From contig JAFGMK010000003.1 in NCBI GenBank assembly GCA_016927565.1, positions 1-43,206 of the forward strand: a stretch of 43,206 nucleotides of DNA, read 5' to 3'. A program made the translations under genes and the position numbers. Source of the DNA: Minisyncoccota bacterium. Lineage in GTDB: Bacteria > Patescibacteriota > Microgenomatia > PFEM01 > JAFGMK01. Numbering within the stretch: the first letter of the stretch is position 1; every line of letters starts with the position of its first letter. Shown in pieces: positions 17,581-24,349 of the stretch. Under the pieces are notes generated by a model. The model worked only from the letters and a program-made list of their open reading frames with translations, had not been told where the DNA came from and did not search any database.

Positions 17581-18467
17581 CCTGGAAAAGTATTAAATGC
17601 TTAGGATTGATTTTATTGTTTCTCCTGCTGATTCTTTTAGGCCGTCAGCAATGGTCCCGGCGGTTGGAAAAAGGAGAAGTTTTAGATTATCAACAAAGGA
17701 TCAAAGGTTTTACAGCCGGGGAAATTTTAGAGATTGAAATTCAATCTAATGACGAATCCGGACTGGTGATTAAAAAAACGAACAACGGTTGGCGTTTAAA
17801 TGACAAAGCGGCTGACCAGCAAAAAATTCAAGATTTGCTTGAAAGTTTGCTGGCTCCTGATCGGGTTGAACTGGTGGCGAAAACAGATTTGAAACATGAA
17901 GATTTTGGTATCAGCGAGGATTCGGCTCTAAAAGTGATTTTAAAACAAAAAGATAATTTAGTTTTTTTGATCGGCCAAAGCCAGTTTCAGGGAAGCTACC
18001 TTCGTTTTCAGGGCCAGCCTGAAGTTTTCCTGCTGCCTCGGGTCAGCTCGGCGATTGTTTCGGGTGAAATTAATGATTGGTATGATAAAACGGTGATTGA
18101 TCTAGCTGAAAAAAAGCCCCAATTGATTAAGTTTGTCGGCTCTCAATCTTTTGAGATTGATTTTAAGGATGAAGTTTGGCGACTGGCCGATGGTCGGGAA
18201 GTGGCTAGTGAAAAGGTGGAAAACTTAATTGCCTCGCTCAGTCCGCTGGTTGCAACCAGCTTGGCTAATGAGGAAACCGGCAAAGATTTTCCGGCCAAAC
18301 CAAGTCAAACCTTAACTATAAGCCAAGATCAGGAATTCATCAGTCTTGTCTTTTATCAGGGAGAGACAGAATTTTTGATTAGAAAGGAACCGGGAGGTGA
18401 AGGTTTTTTAGTTCCGGTGTGGCAGGGCGAAAGCTTAATAAAACAAAAAGAGGATTTCTTAAAGTGA
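17577..18467 (+). CDS. DUF4340 domain membrane-anchored protein
   Basis: The 296-residue protein has an N-terminal transmembrane anchor (about residues 7-23) followed by repeated beta-rich units of the DUF4340 type. Marker phrases are GWRLNDKAADQQKIQDLLESLL, a FGISEDSALKVIL segment, and FLIGQSQFQGSYLRFQGQPEVFLL. DUF4340 proteins are commonly encoded beside GldFG-like permeases, as here (4-nt overlap), and are thought to be extracytoplasmic partners of the complex. The molecular role is not established. Confidence 0.85.
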   Translation: MTWKSIKCLGLILLFLLLILLGRQQWSRRLEKGEVLDYQQRIKGFTAGEILEIEIQSNDESGLVIKKTNNGWRLNDKAADQQKIQDLLESLLAPDRVELVAKTDLKHEDFGISEDSALKVILKQKDNLVFLIGQSQFQGSYLRFQGQPEVFLLPRVSSAIVSGEINDWYDKTVIDLAEKKPQLIKFVGSQSFEIDFKDEVWRLADGREVASEKVENLIASLSPLVATSLANEETGKDFPAKPSQTLTISQDQEFISLVFYQGETEFLIRKEPGGEGFLVPVWQGESLIKQKEDFLK

Positions 18468-18488
18468 GGGGCGCAGAACAGGCTCCGA

Positions 18489-18518
18489 TTGGACGGATAA
18501 ACGTATCTTTTTTAAAAT
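18489..18518 (+). promoter_or_regulatory. Promoter of tRNA-Lys
   Basis: TTGGAC (18489-18494), an 18-nt spacer and TAAAAT (18513-18518) end 11 nt before the mature tRNA 5' end, a normal arrangement for a tRNA gene. Confidence 0.5.
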
Positions 18519-18529
18519 AGTTTGTTAGA

Positions 18530-18601
18530 GGGCCCGTAGCTCAGCGGTAGAGCACCTGCCTTTTAAGCAGGGTGTCGAAGGTTCGATTCCTTCCGGGCTC
18601 A
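18530..18601 (+). tRNA. tRNA-Lys (anticodon TTT)
   Basis: It is a complete cloverleaf: acceptor GGGCCCG with CGGGCTC (one G-U pair), D-arm GCTC...GAGC, anticodon stem CCTGC/GCAGG with loop CTTTTAA (anticodon TTT), and T-arm GAAGG/CCTTC around TTCGATT. The discriminator is A. CCA is not encoded. A terminator follows directly. Confidence 0.96.
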
Positions 18602-18612
18602 CAAAAATATCG

Positions 18613-18638
18613 CCCCGCCAACGGTGGGGTGATTTTTT
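18613..18638 (+). terminator. Intrinsic terminator after tRNA-Lys
   Basis: The stem CCCCGCC/GGTGGGG (one G-U pair) has a 3-nt AAC loop and is followed within a few bases by a run of six T (18633-18638). It lies 12 nt after the tRNA. Confidence 0.85.
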
Positions 18639-18640
18639 GT

Positions 18641-18908
18641 GCCTGGGATAGAAACGAACCTTAAAAGCAAGACAAAGATTGGAGTGAGAAAAACTAACTT
18701 GTATAACGTATACTGCGATAAGAGCTTGTAAAGCTTACCGAGGCGTCTTCGCTTGCCCTGAGTAACCGAAGGGATTCCCTAGGCAAATAACTTGGCATAA
18801 TTGCCAAAACGGGTTGGTTTTTTAGCTGTTTTAGCCGGTTTATTTGTAGACCGCTCTAGGGGTGGCAATAGTCTTTTTCTGACCTAATATTAAAAAATTG
18901 CAGCAAAT
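18641..18908. other. Non-coding spacer with hairpins and a repeat motif
   Basis: No convincing gene is seen. The spacer holds a short palindrome (GTATA-ACG-TATAC near 18697-18709), AGCTT-GTA-AAGCT, the CCCTGAG...CGAAGGG repeat described separately, and a weak CCAA/TTGG hairpin followed by six T near 18815-18825. The -10-like TATACT inside the first palindrome could start a small RNA, but nothing confirms it. Confidence 0.4.
18756..18779 (+). repeat. Copy 1 of a CCCTGAG...CGAAGGGATTCCC repeat
   Basis: The 24-nt stretch begins CCCTGAGTA and ends CCGAAGGGATTCCC. The reverse complement of 43131-43156, at the 3' end of the serine recombinase gene, matches it apart from two inserted bases and one mismatch next to them. 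The CCCT...AGGG arms can form a small hairpin. Motifs of the CCCTGAG...CGAAGGG type occur as short interspersed repeats in many bacteria. Confidence 0.6.
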
Positions 18909-18965
18909 TTGATATACTGTGTGCCAGTTAGTTTTAATTCTCCTGCCGAATTATTTTTGGCAAAA

Positions 18966-19187
18966 ATGAATTCCAAAGAAAAAGTCAAGACGTTGCCGAT
19001 TTCAATTGTTCTTGTTTTAATCTTGTTTCTTTTGCTGATCCTATGGTGGTATCAGGGCAGGTTTTCAAAATCGGAGTTTGAAAAATTTCTTGCCGGTCTG
19101 GCCGGCAACCTGGCGGCTACTTTTTTAGGAGTTTTTACTTCTTTGCGAATTTATCGGGAAGGCCGAAAGCGGACAAATAAAAAATAA
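18966..19187 (+). CDS. Small membrane protein
   Basis: The 73-residue protein starts MNSKEKVKTLP, has one strong hydrophobic segment (about residues 14-28), an amphipathic middle, a second moderately hydrophobic stretch (FLAGLAGNLAATFLGVFTS), and a basic tail ending RKRTNKK. I prefer the ATG at 18966 over an upstream TTG because an extended -10 box (TGA-TATACT, 18910-18918) lies in the part that the longer version would translate. Family unknown. Its TAA is followed with no gap by the stop of the opposite-strand FAD gene. Confidence 0.6.
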   Translation: MNSKEKVKTLPISIVLVLILFLLLILWWYQGRFSKSEFEKFLAGLAGNLAATFLGVFTSLRIYREGRKRTNKK

Positions 19188-20477
19188 TCACAACCTGAGA
19201 TTGGTAGAAATGCTTTTTCTCTGGGCTTGAAGAGAGAAAGCATTAGATGTTGTTTGACAATTGAATAAGATCTCAGTTATAAGGGTAGCCGCGCCTCGAT
19301 TCATTACACCGGCATGGCCAAAACCAACTCCAACTACCAATCCTTCCCTAAGGCGCGTCACGATCGGCAAATCGGCCGGAGTATCACTGTAATACCCGGC
19401 CTCGCCGGAGTTTGGTTGTGGGTGAACCGCCCAAGGTCCAAAACTTTCTTCGTTGCCATATGAAGAGATAACTGTCCCTAAATTCAAGTAAACAGAATTA
19501 GGAAATGAGTAGGGAAACGCAAACGGATCTGGTTTTGGCTTGGGCTCAGGATAAGTAACGAGCGGGTCATTGGGGTCAGCAAAGCCGTAATCAGCCCAGA
19601 CTTGGCGTTGACTGTCAACATTATAACGGGCATAGGCGCCGAAAGGACTAACTACAAAGACTGGCTGGTCGACCGGACTGCCTTTGATCGGAGCCGAGAA
19701 TCGTTGCCTTCTTCTCACCTCAGTTAAGCTCACTACTTGAATCAAATCCGGTATTTCGGCCTGCCCAATTTGTTCAGGCGCCTGAATAATAAAGGGACCC
19801 GTAGTTAAAACAACGCTTGGTGTATTAATTATTTCGCCTCGGTCGGTTTTGATGCCGACAACCCGGTCCTTGTCAAAAAGAACTTGACTCATCCTTGTGC
19901 CGGTGGCAAATGTAGTTCGGGGAGTTTCAGTTAGTATGTGCTGCATAGCAGCTTCGAAGTCAAGCGAAAAAGCATCAGGATAATACAAGCCGCCAGCTAC
20001 AATTGATCGATCAATAAAAGGATAACGATATTGCAGTTCGTCAGGGCCAAGAATTTCCGCCTGAGCTCCATAACCCCACTCCCGGGTCCGGGTTAAATTT
20101 TGTCTATACCCGTCTAGTTGAGCCTTACTACCGGCAACAAATAAATACGGCAGGGGAGAAACCCAATTAGGCCTTGCTTCTGTTCCTTTTTGTTTATTAA
20201 AGCCACCAGTTTCCCGGTACCACTTAATAGTTTCCCCCACCATTCTTGCCATTTCCGGGTGGGTTTGCAGGGTTCTGGCTTGCTGCATTGAGGCATGAGC
20301 CGAGCCGCCGCAGGTTTCGTTTTGCTCGAGAGCGATAGTTTTATAAGCACTGCCGACGCATCTTTGGATTTCCGATGAAAGATGAATTCCGGCCGGGCCA
20401 AGACCGACGATTACCACATCAAAGCTTTTCCCGTCAAGTTCCGGTTGATAAATAACTCCTGTTTCCAATTTATTCAT
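19188..20477 (-). CDS. FAD-dependent oxidoreductase (DAO/GlpD-like fold)
   Basis: The 429-residue protein starts with a Rossmann dinucleotide motif (VVIVGLGPAGIHLSSEI, about residues 21-37) and a GGSAHASMQQARTLQ stretch where DAO-family enzymes hold FAD. It continues with the DAO-type substrate domain and a C-terminal GVGFGHAGVMNRGAATLI segment that contacts the flavin. It has no signal peptide or membrane segment. The substrate cannot be read from the sequence; amino-acid or hydroxy-acid oxidation is typical of the family. Its neighbours do not suggest a pathway. An intrinsic terminator sits between its promoter and its ATG. Confidence 0.8.
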   Translation of the reverse strand: MNKLETGVIYQPELDGKSFDVVIVGLGPAGIHLSSEIQRCVGSAYKTIALEQNETCGGSAHASMQQARTLQTHPEMARMVGETIKWYRETGGFNKQKGTEARPNWVSPLPYLFVAGSKAQLDGYRQNLTRTREWGYGAQAEILGPDELQYRYPFIDRSIVAGGLYYPDAFSLDFEAAMQHILTETPRTTFATGTRMSQVLFDKDRVVGIKTDRGEIINTPSVVLTTGPFIIQAPEQIGQAEIPDLIQVVSLTEVRRRQRFSAPIKGSPVDQPVFVVSPFGAYARYNVDSQRQVWADYGFADPNDPLVTYPEPKPKPDPFAFPYSFPNSVYLNLGTVISSYGNEESFGPWAVHPQPNSGEAGYYSDTPADLPIVTRLREGLVVGVGFGHAGVMNRGAATLITEILFNCQTTSNAFSLQAQRKSISTNLRL

Positions 20478-20482
20478 TGCCT

Positions 20483-20513
20483 AAAAAAACCCGCTTAGGG
20501 CGGGTCCTTTTTT
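20483..20513 (-). terminator. Terminator hairpin in the leader of the FAD gene
   Basis: Read on the minus strand, ACCCGC and GCGGGT (20505-20500 and 20494-20489) form a 6-bp GC-rich stem with loop CCTAA, followed directly by seven T. The ATG at 20477 comes 5 nt after the T-run. An A-run on the other side makes it potentially bidirectional. Because the gene's own promoter lies just upstream, this hairpin would sit in its 5' leader and could act as an attenuator. Confidence 0.75.
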
Positions 20514-20515
20514 GG

Positions 20516-20544
20516 ACTATACTCTTTTCCTGGCTATTTTGCAA
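20516..20544 (-). promoter_or_regulatory. Promoter of the FAD oxidoreductase gene
   Basis: On the minus strand TTGCAA (20544-20539), a 17-nt spacer and TATAGT (20521-20516) form a near-consensus promoter. Transcription would start around 20509, at the base of the terminator hairpin. Confidence 0.6.
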
Positions 20545-20567
20545 TTAAGAAGCGAAAATTTGCCAAT

Positions 20568-20639
20568 GCCAAGTTAAAATGTCACATTTCTACTTGGCGC
20601 GTTTAGGTGACATTGTCACTTTGCACTGACACTATGACA
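20568..20639. promoter_or_regulatory. Cluster of TGTCA palindromes in a divergent spacer
   Basis: Three nested or adjacent inverted repeats are present: GCCAAGT...ACTTGGC (20568-20598), AAATG-TCA-CATTT inside it (20577-20589), and GTGACA-T-TGTCAC (20607-20619). They are followed by two TGACA direct copies at 20627 and 20635. The cluster lies between the divergent FAD and RRM genes and looks like an operator array for a dimeric regulator. Confidence 0.5.
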
Positions 20640-20720
20640 ATTACCTATTTCTTTTTAAAAATGCTTTTGCTAAAATAAGCCAATTTAGAAAATACTCTCT
20701 TAGAGGGAGGAGGTGAAAAA

Positions 20721-21122
20721 GTGAACGTCAAACTTTATGTTGGCAATCTAGATTACGGTGTTACCAGTGACCAGCTGGGTGAGTATTTCGCCCAAGCCGG
20801 AACTGTGGTTAGCGCTACTGTAATTACGGATCGCTATTCCGGTCGCTCAAAGGGTTTTGGTTTTGTGGAAATGGCGAGCGAGGATGAGGCTAAGAAGGCG
20901 ATTGAAACCTTAAACGGAAAGGAATTTCAAGGAAGAACTATTGTTGTAAATGAGGCTCGACCTCCCAGGGAAAGAGGCCCTCAGTCGAGTATGCCAGCGT
21001 CATCAGCCGGCAGTTCTCAGCCGGCCAGTCAGCCTTTTGATGACTCTCAGCCAGAAGACACTCTTCAACCAGACGAAATAGCTGAACCCGGGACTAAATC
21101 TGAACCCGAACCAGCCGAGTAA
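20721..21122 (+). CDS. RRM-type RNA-binding protein with an acidic tail
   Basis: The 133-residue protein consists of one RNA recognition motif (residues about 2-80) with RNP2 LYVGNL and RNP1 KGFGFVEM, followed by a flexible Ser/Pro/Gln/Glu tail. It resembles the glycine-rich RNA-binding and Rbp proteins of cyanobacteria and other bacteria. Those proteins bind single-stranded RNA and are often cold-responsive. The GTG start is set by an excellent Shine-Dalgarno sequence (GGGAGGAGGTG) 6 nt upstream. A -10-like TAAAAT is at 20671. It is monocistronic, with a terminator behind it. Confidence 0.92.
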   Translation: MNVKLYVGNLDYGVTSDQLGEYFAQAGTVVSATVITDRYSGRSKGFGFVEMASEDEAKKAIETLNGKEFQGRTIVVNEARPPRERGPQSSMPASSAGSSQPASQPFDDSQPEDTLQPDEIAEPGTKSEPEPAE

Positions 21123-21142
21123 GCTTTTAAGCTTCTTTTTTT
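21121..21142 (+). terminator. Terminator after the RRM gene
   Basis: The palindrome AAGCTTTTAAGCTT overlaps the RRM stop region and is followed by C and a run of seven T. The stem is short and rich in A/T, so the hairpin is weak. Confidence 0.45.
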
Positions 21143-21237
21143 ACGGCTTTTTCTGTTTTCTAAAAAAAGCGGATCGGGTTTTTGGTGGCCGGCTGAATTG
21201 CTTGATTGAACGAAAAGAAAGTGTTATTTTAAAAAGG

Positions 21238-22446
21238 ATGAGAAGAAAGAATCTAAAAAGAAGAATCTTTTTTACCCTTTTCTTTCTGACCTTGGTTTCC
21301 TGTGGGGTAAAACCGGCGCGAGCAGACAGAGGAGAAATGGTTTTGCTGGGCCCGGAAGAAATAATTGACCGGGATTATTTTGCCGCCGGAGAAAAAATTA
21401 CTCTCTCCGGAACCATTAATGGGGATGCTTATTTAGCCGGAGAAGTAGTGATCGTTGACGGGAGGATTAACGGCGATCTTTTGGTGCTTAGCGGCACTTT
21501 TACTCTTCTCGGTGAGGTGAGTGATGACGTCCGGGTTGCCGCGGGCCAGGCCAATATTGAGGGTAAGGTGGGAAAGAGTCTTACTTTACTAAGCGGTAAT
21601 GCCGGAATGGCGCGGAACGCTGAAGTAAAGAACAGCCTATTGGCTTTGAGCGGCAATCTGGAGATACTCGGTTCTGTCGGCCGCGAAGCTAATCTTTTGG
21701 TTGGTCAGGCTTTACTGGGAGGGCCGATTGGAGGCGATTTCAAGGGATGGATAAATGATCTGACCTTGACTTCAAGCGCTTCTGTTGCCGGTAATCTGGA
21801 GTATCAAGGTTCCCAGAAAGGAATTTTTTCCCCCGAAGCTTCTGTTTCGGGCAAAATTGCTTTTTCTCCGAGAGAGAAAGGCGCTTTTTCTTTACCGAAT
21901 CTTGGAAAATACGGGGAATTTTTACCCGGAGGTGTTTTTAAAAATGCTTCCCGGCCTGAGCCGAAAAAAACAGCTGTTTTTAGATTATTCGGCTTGGCGA
22001 TTGCCTACTTTTTTGGTTTTGGTTTTCTCAGACTGTGGCCGCAAAAAACCAGAGAAGCAATGACTGTTTTAAAGACAAAACCGTTTAAAAGTTTTTTACT
22101 TGGTTTCGTTTCGCCCGGGATGGTATTCGGGTTGGCACTCCTGTTCTCGCTTACCGTTTTGGGGATTCCCCTGGCGTTTTTTTTAATCCTGACTTTTGTT
22201 TTTCTGGCTTATCTCGCCAAAACCTTTTTAGCCCTTTATATCGGCCAAAAAATTCTGATTGGCCTCGGCCATCGGGAAAGTGAGCCTTTGGCGCTTTTGG
22301 CGGGTTTGTTAGTTTATTATCTTTTGCGATTTGTTCCCGGAGTCAGATTTTTGACTGTTATTATCTTTGCCTTCTTGGGCCTTGGAGCTCTTGTTTTGTC
22401 GTTTGGAACAAAAAAAGCCAAAAAATCTAAGAAAAATGGAATCTAA
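21238..22446 (+). CDS. Exported polymer-forming (bactofilin-like) protein with C-terminal membrane domain
   Basis: From the ATG at 21238 the protein is 402 residues. The N-terminus is a signal sequence with a possible lipobox (LVSC, about residues 20-23) or an ARA cleavage site. Residues about 35-200 form a right-handed beta-helix of short repeats (GDAYLAGEV, GDLLVLSGT, SLTLLSGNA, NSLLALSGNL), as in the polymer-forming cytoskeletal family. The C-terminal 150 residues hold four or five transmembrane segments. A TTG at 21202 would extend it but spoils the signal peptide. It leads an operon of four closely spaced genes and is inferred to scaffold the envelope. Confidence 0.8.
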   Translation: MRRKNLKRRIFFTLFFLTLVSCGVKPARADRGEMVLLGPEEIIDRDYFAAGEKITLSGTINGDAYLAGEVVIVDGRINGDLLVLSGTFTLLGEVSDDVRVAAGQANIEGKVGKSLTLLSGNAGMARNAEVKNSLLALSGNLEILGSVGREANLLVGQALLGGPIGGDFKGWINDLTLTSSASVAGNLEYQGSQKGIFSPEASVSGKIAFSPREKGAFSLPNLGKYGEFLPGGVFKNASRPEPKKTAVFRLFGLAIAYFFGFGFLRLWPQKTREAMTVLKTKPFKSFLLGFVSPGMVFGLALLFSLTVLGIPLAFFLILTFVFLAYLAKTFLALYIGQKILIGLGHRESEPLALLAGLLVYYLLRFVPGVRFLTVIIFAFLGLGALVLSFGTKKAKKSKKNGI

Positions 22447-22867
22447 TAAAAAAGAATCAGGTTTCAAGGTCCGAGGGTGCTTGGTGGTTTTGGTGTTTTT
22501 TTTGTTTCTAGCTGCGGTGGCGGGTTTTTTTGGCGCCCGAACTCCTGATTTGGCTGAGGTTTATCAGGAAAAACAGGCAGTTAAAAAGAAGGAGGCTGTT
22601 ATTCCGGCTTCGCTTGTTTTGACCGGGGAAGGACAACAGGCAACAAATAAATTCAGCCTCCCGGAAGGTTTGGTTGTTTTTGAAGCAAGCCATTCGGGAA
22701 AACAAAAATTCGCAGTCCGGCTTTTAAATGATCAGGGCGATGAGATTGAACTGATTGTCGATAAAATGGGTGAATTTTCCGGCTCGAAAGCAGTTAAAAT
22801 TCCCGTCCCGGGGGATTATCTTTTAAATATAGATGCGGATGGAAAATGGCGGATTGAAGCCAAATAG
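22436..22867 (+). CDS. Small membrane-anchored secreted protein
   Basis: The ATG at 22436 overlaps the end of the upstream gene by 11 nt and gives 143 residues. There is a basic start, one transmembrane segment or uncleaved signal (about residues 15-34), then a beta-rich extracytoplasmic part with phrases such as LVVFEASHSGKQKFAVRLL and VPGDYLLNIDADGKWRIEAK. That part resembles a small beta-sandwich, but I do not recognise the family. An ORF start further upstream lies inside the previous gene and is unlikely. Confidence 0.65.
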   Translation: MESNKKESGFKVRGCLVVLVFFLFLAAVAGFFGARTPDLAEVYQEKQAVKKKEAVIPASLVLTGEGQQATNKFSLPEGLVVFEASHSGKQKFAVRLLNDQGDEIELIVDKMGEFSGSKAVKIPVPGDYLLNIDADGKWRIEAK

Positions 22868-22870
22868 ACG

Positions 22871-23134
22871 ATGTCTCTTTTTAAAATTGAAAAACGCGAC
22901 GGTCGGGAAGAGAATTTCAATCACGATAAGGTGATTGATAGTTTGTTGCGGGCCGGAGTTTCAACCGAACAGGCGGAATTTATTGCTAGTGAGATTGAAA
23001 GTTGGGCGCCGACAGTGGCAATAGACAGCAAAGTCAGATCGGCGGATATCCGCACAAAGCTTCTGAGTCTTTTGCAGGCTATCAACCTGCAGGCCGCAGC
23101 CAGATATGAATCCTACCGGAAAAAAGCGGTTTAG
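22871..23134 (+). CDS. Stand-alone ATP-cone domain protein
   Basis: The 87-residue protein is almost entirely an ATP-cone: FKIEKRDGREENFNHDKVIDSLLRAGVS at the start, ending in INLQAAARYESYRK. ATP-cones normally sit at the N-terminus of ribonucleotide reductases or the C-terminus of NrdR, where they sense ATP/dATP. There is no zinc ribbon and no reductase domain here. It lies 3 nt after the secreted-protein gene and 2 nt before a phosphoesterase gene, so it is a full operon member. Confidence 0.85.
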   Translation: MSLFKIEKRDGREENFNHDKVIDSLLRAGVSTEQAEFIASEIESWAPTVAIDSKVRSADIRTKLLSLLQAINLQAAARYESYRKKAV

Positions 23135-23136
23135 TT

Positions 23137-24060
23137 ATGGAGAAAACAGCCAGAAAAAAGAGGTGGGTTTGGGCTTTGGCATTTTTCTTTTTGGGCCTTT
23201 CCCCGGCCTGGTTTTTTCTCCGGAAGACGTCCGATTCTTTTCCCGAAGAAGAATCAAAGCCGGCGGAATACTTCTCCTTAATAATTTTGCCTGATACGCA
23301 GTATTATTCAAAGAGTTATCCCTGGATATTTAAAAATCAGACTGAATGGATTGTCCGGAATCAAAAAAAAGAACAAATTGTTTTTGTTTCTCATTTGGGA
23401 GATATTACCGATTCCCGGGAAGTGGAAAGAGAATGGCAGAACGCGCGGGCTGCTTTGGATCTGCTGGAAGGAGTAGTGCCTTATGGTCTCTGTTCGGGAA
23501 ATCATGACAATCCGGTTTTTTTTAATCAATACTTTTCTTTTCAGCGTTTTCAAAAACAATTCTGGTGGGGTGGCCACTGTCAAAAAGCTTCTCAGAACAA
23601 TTATCAGTATTTCTCCGGAGGGGGGATGGCATTTGTTATTCTTCATCTCGAGTATGATCCGGATCAGGCAGTGCTTGATTGGGCCGACCAGATTCTGAAG
23701 GAAAATTCGGAAAAGAGAGCGATTGTGACCAGTCATTACATTCTTGATTACGGCGGGTTGAGAAGCCGGGTTGGCCAAAGAATTTTTGAAGCCTTAAAAG
23801 ACAATCTAAATTTATTCCTAATGCTGGCCGGTCATATCCACAGCGAGGCTCATCGGACTGACATTGTCGGCGGCCGACCTATCCACCAGCTTTTGGCTGA
23901 TTATCAGAATTTAGAAAATGGCGGCAATGGCTGGTTGAGAATTTTGAGGTTTTTTCCTAGCGAGGATAAGATCAGAGTCAAAACCTACTCTCCCTATATT
24001 GATAAATTTGAAACCGACAGCAACAGCCAATTTGAACTTGATTATTTAATGAAAAGCTAA
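23137..24060 (+). CDS. Exported calcineurin-like metallophosphoesterase
   Basis: The 307-residue protein has an N-terminal membrane or signal segment (about residues 10-28) followed by a metallophosphoesterase domain. Its motifs are LPDTQYYS, HLGDITD, SGNHDN, a TSHY His, and the closing GHIHSE. These supply the two-metal site of the calcineurin-like family. The signal segment puts it outside the membrane, where it may cleave a phosphomonoester or phosphodiester of the envelope or medium. It is last in the operon. Confidence 0.85.
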   Translation: MEKTARKKRWVWALAFFFLGLSPAWFFLRKTSDSFPEEESKPAEYFSLIILPDTQYYSKSYPWIFKNQTEWIVRNQKKEQIVFVSHLGDITDSREVEREWQNARAALDLLEGVVPYGLCSGNHDNPVFFNQYFSFQRFQKQFWWGGHCQKASQNNYQYFSGGGMAFVILHLEYDPDQAVLDWADQILKENSEKRAIVTSHYILDYGGLRSRVGQRIFEALKDNLNLFLMLAGHIHSEAHRTDIVGGRPIHQLLADYQNLENGGNGWLRILRFFPSEDKIRVKTYSPYIDKFETDSNSQFELDYLMKS

Positions 24061-24105
24061 ACTTTAAACAAGGACTAAGAGAATCCGCTCTCGATTTTCT
24101 AAGCA

Positions 24106-24270
24106 ATGCTTGCCTATGGCCGGTATGCTTTGAAACACGAGACTGTTGAGTCCTGGTCGAATTTAGTTCGTCCCCGGGCAGGCAATAATCATTTTGTTGC
24201 CAGGGTTAATGAACTCAAGCTGGCTGTTAGAAGTCGTCAAACGAGAGAATTGCACCGTTTTCCTGTCTGA
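24106..24270 (+). CDS. Candidate 54-residue ORF in a spacer
   Basis: The 289-nt spacer between the phosphoesterase gene and the next minus-strand gene holds one open frame. It starts MLAYGRYALKHETVESWSN and ends RELHRFPV, with a balanced protein-like composition and codon use like the core genes. There is no clear Shine-Dalgarno sequence and no recognised family. It could be a small protein or the remnant of a longer gene. Confidence 0.3.
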   Translation: MLAYGRYALKHETVESWSNLVRPRAGNNHFVARVNELKLAVRSRQTRELHRFPV

Positions 24271-24349
24271 GAAAAATATCCTTGGTTTGTCAATTAAAAA
24301 CGGCTGCGGCCCGTTGTTGTTATCAAACGAAAAAAAGGAATCCTGCTGT

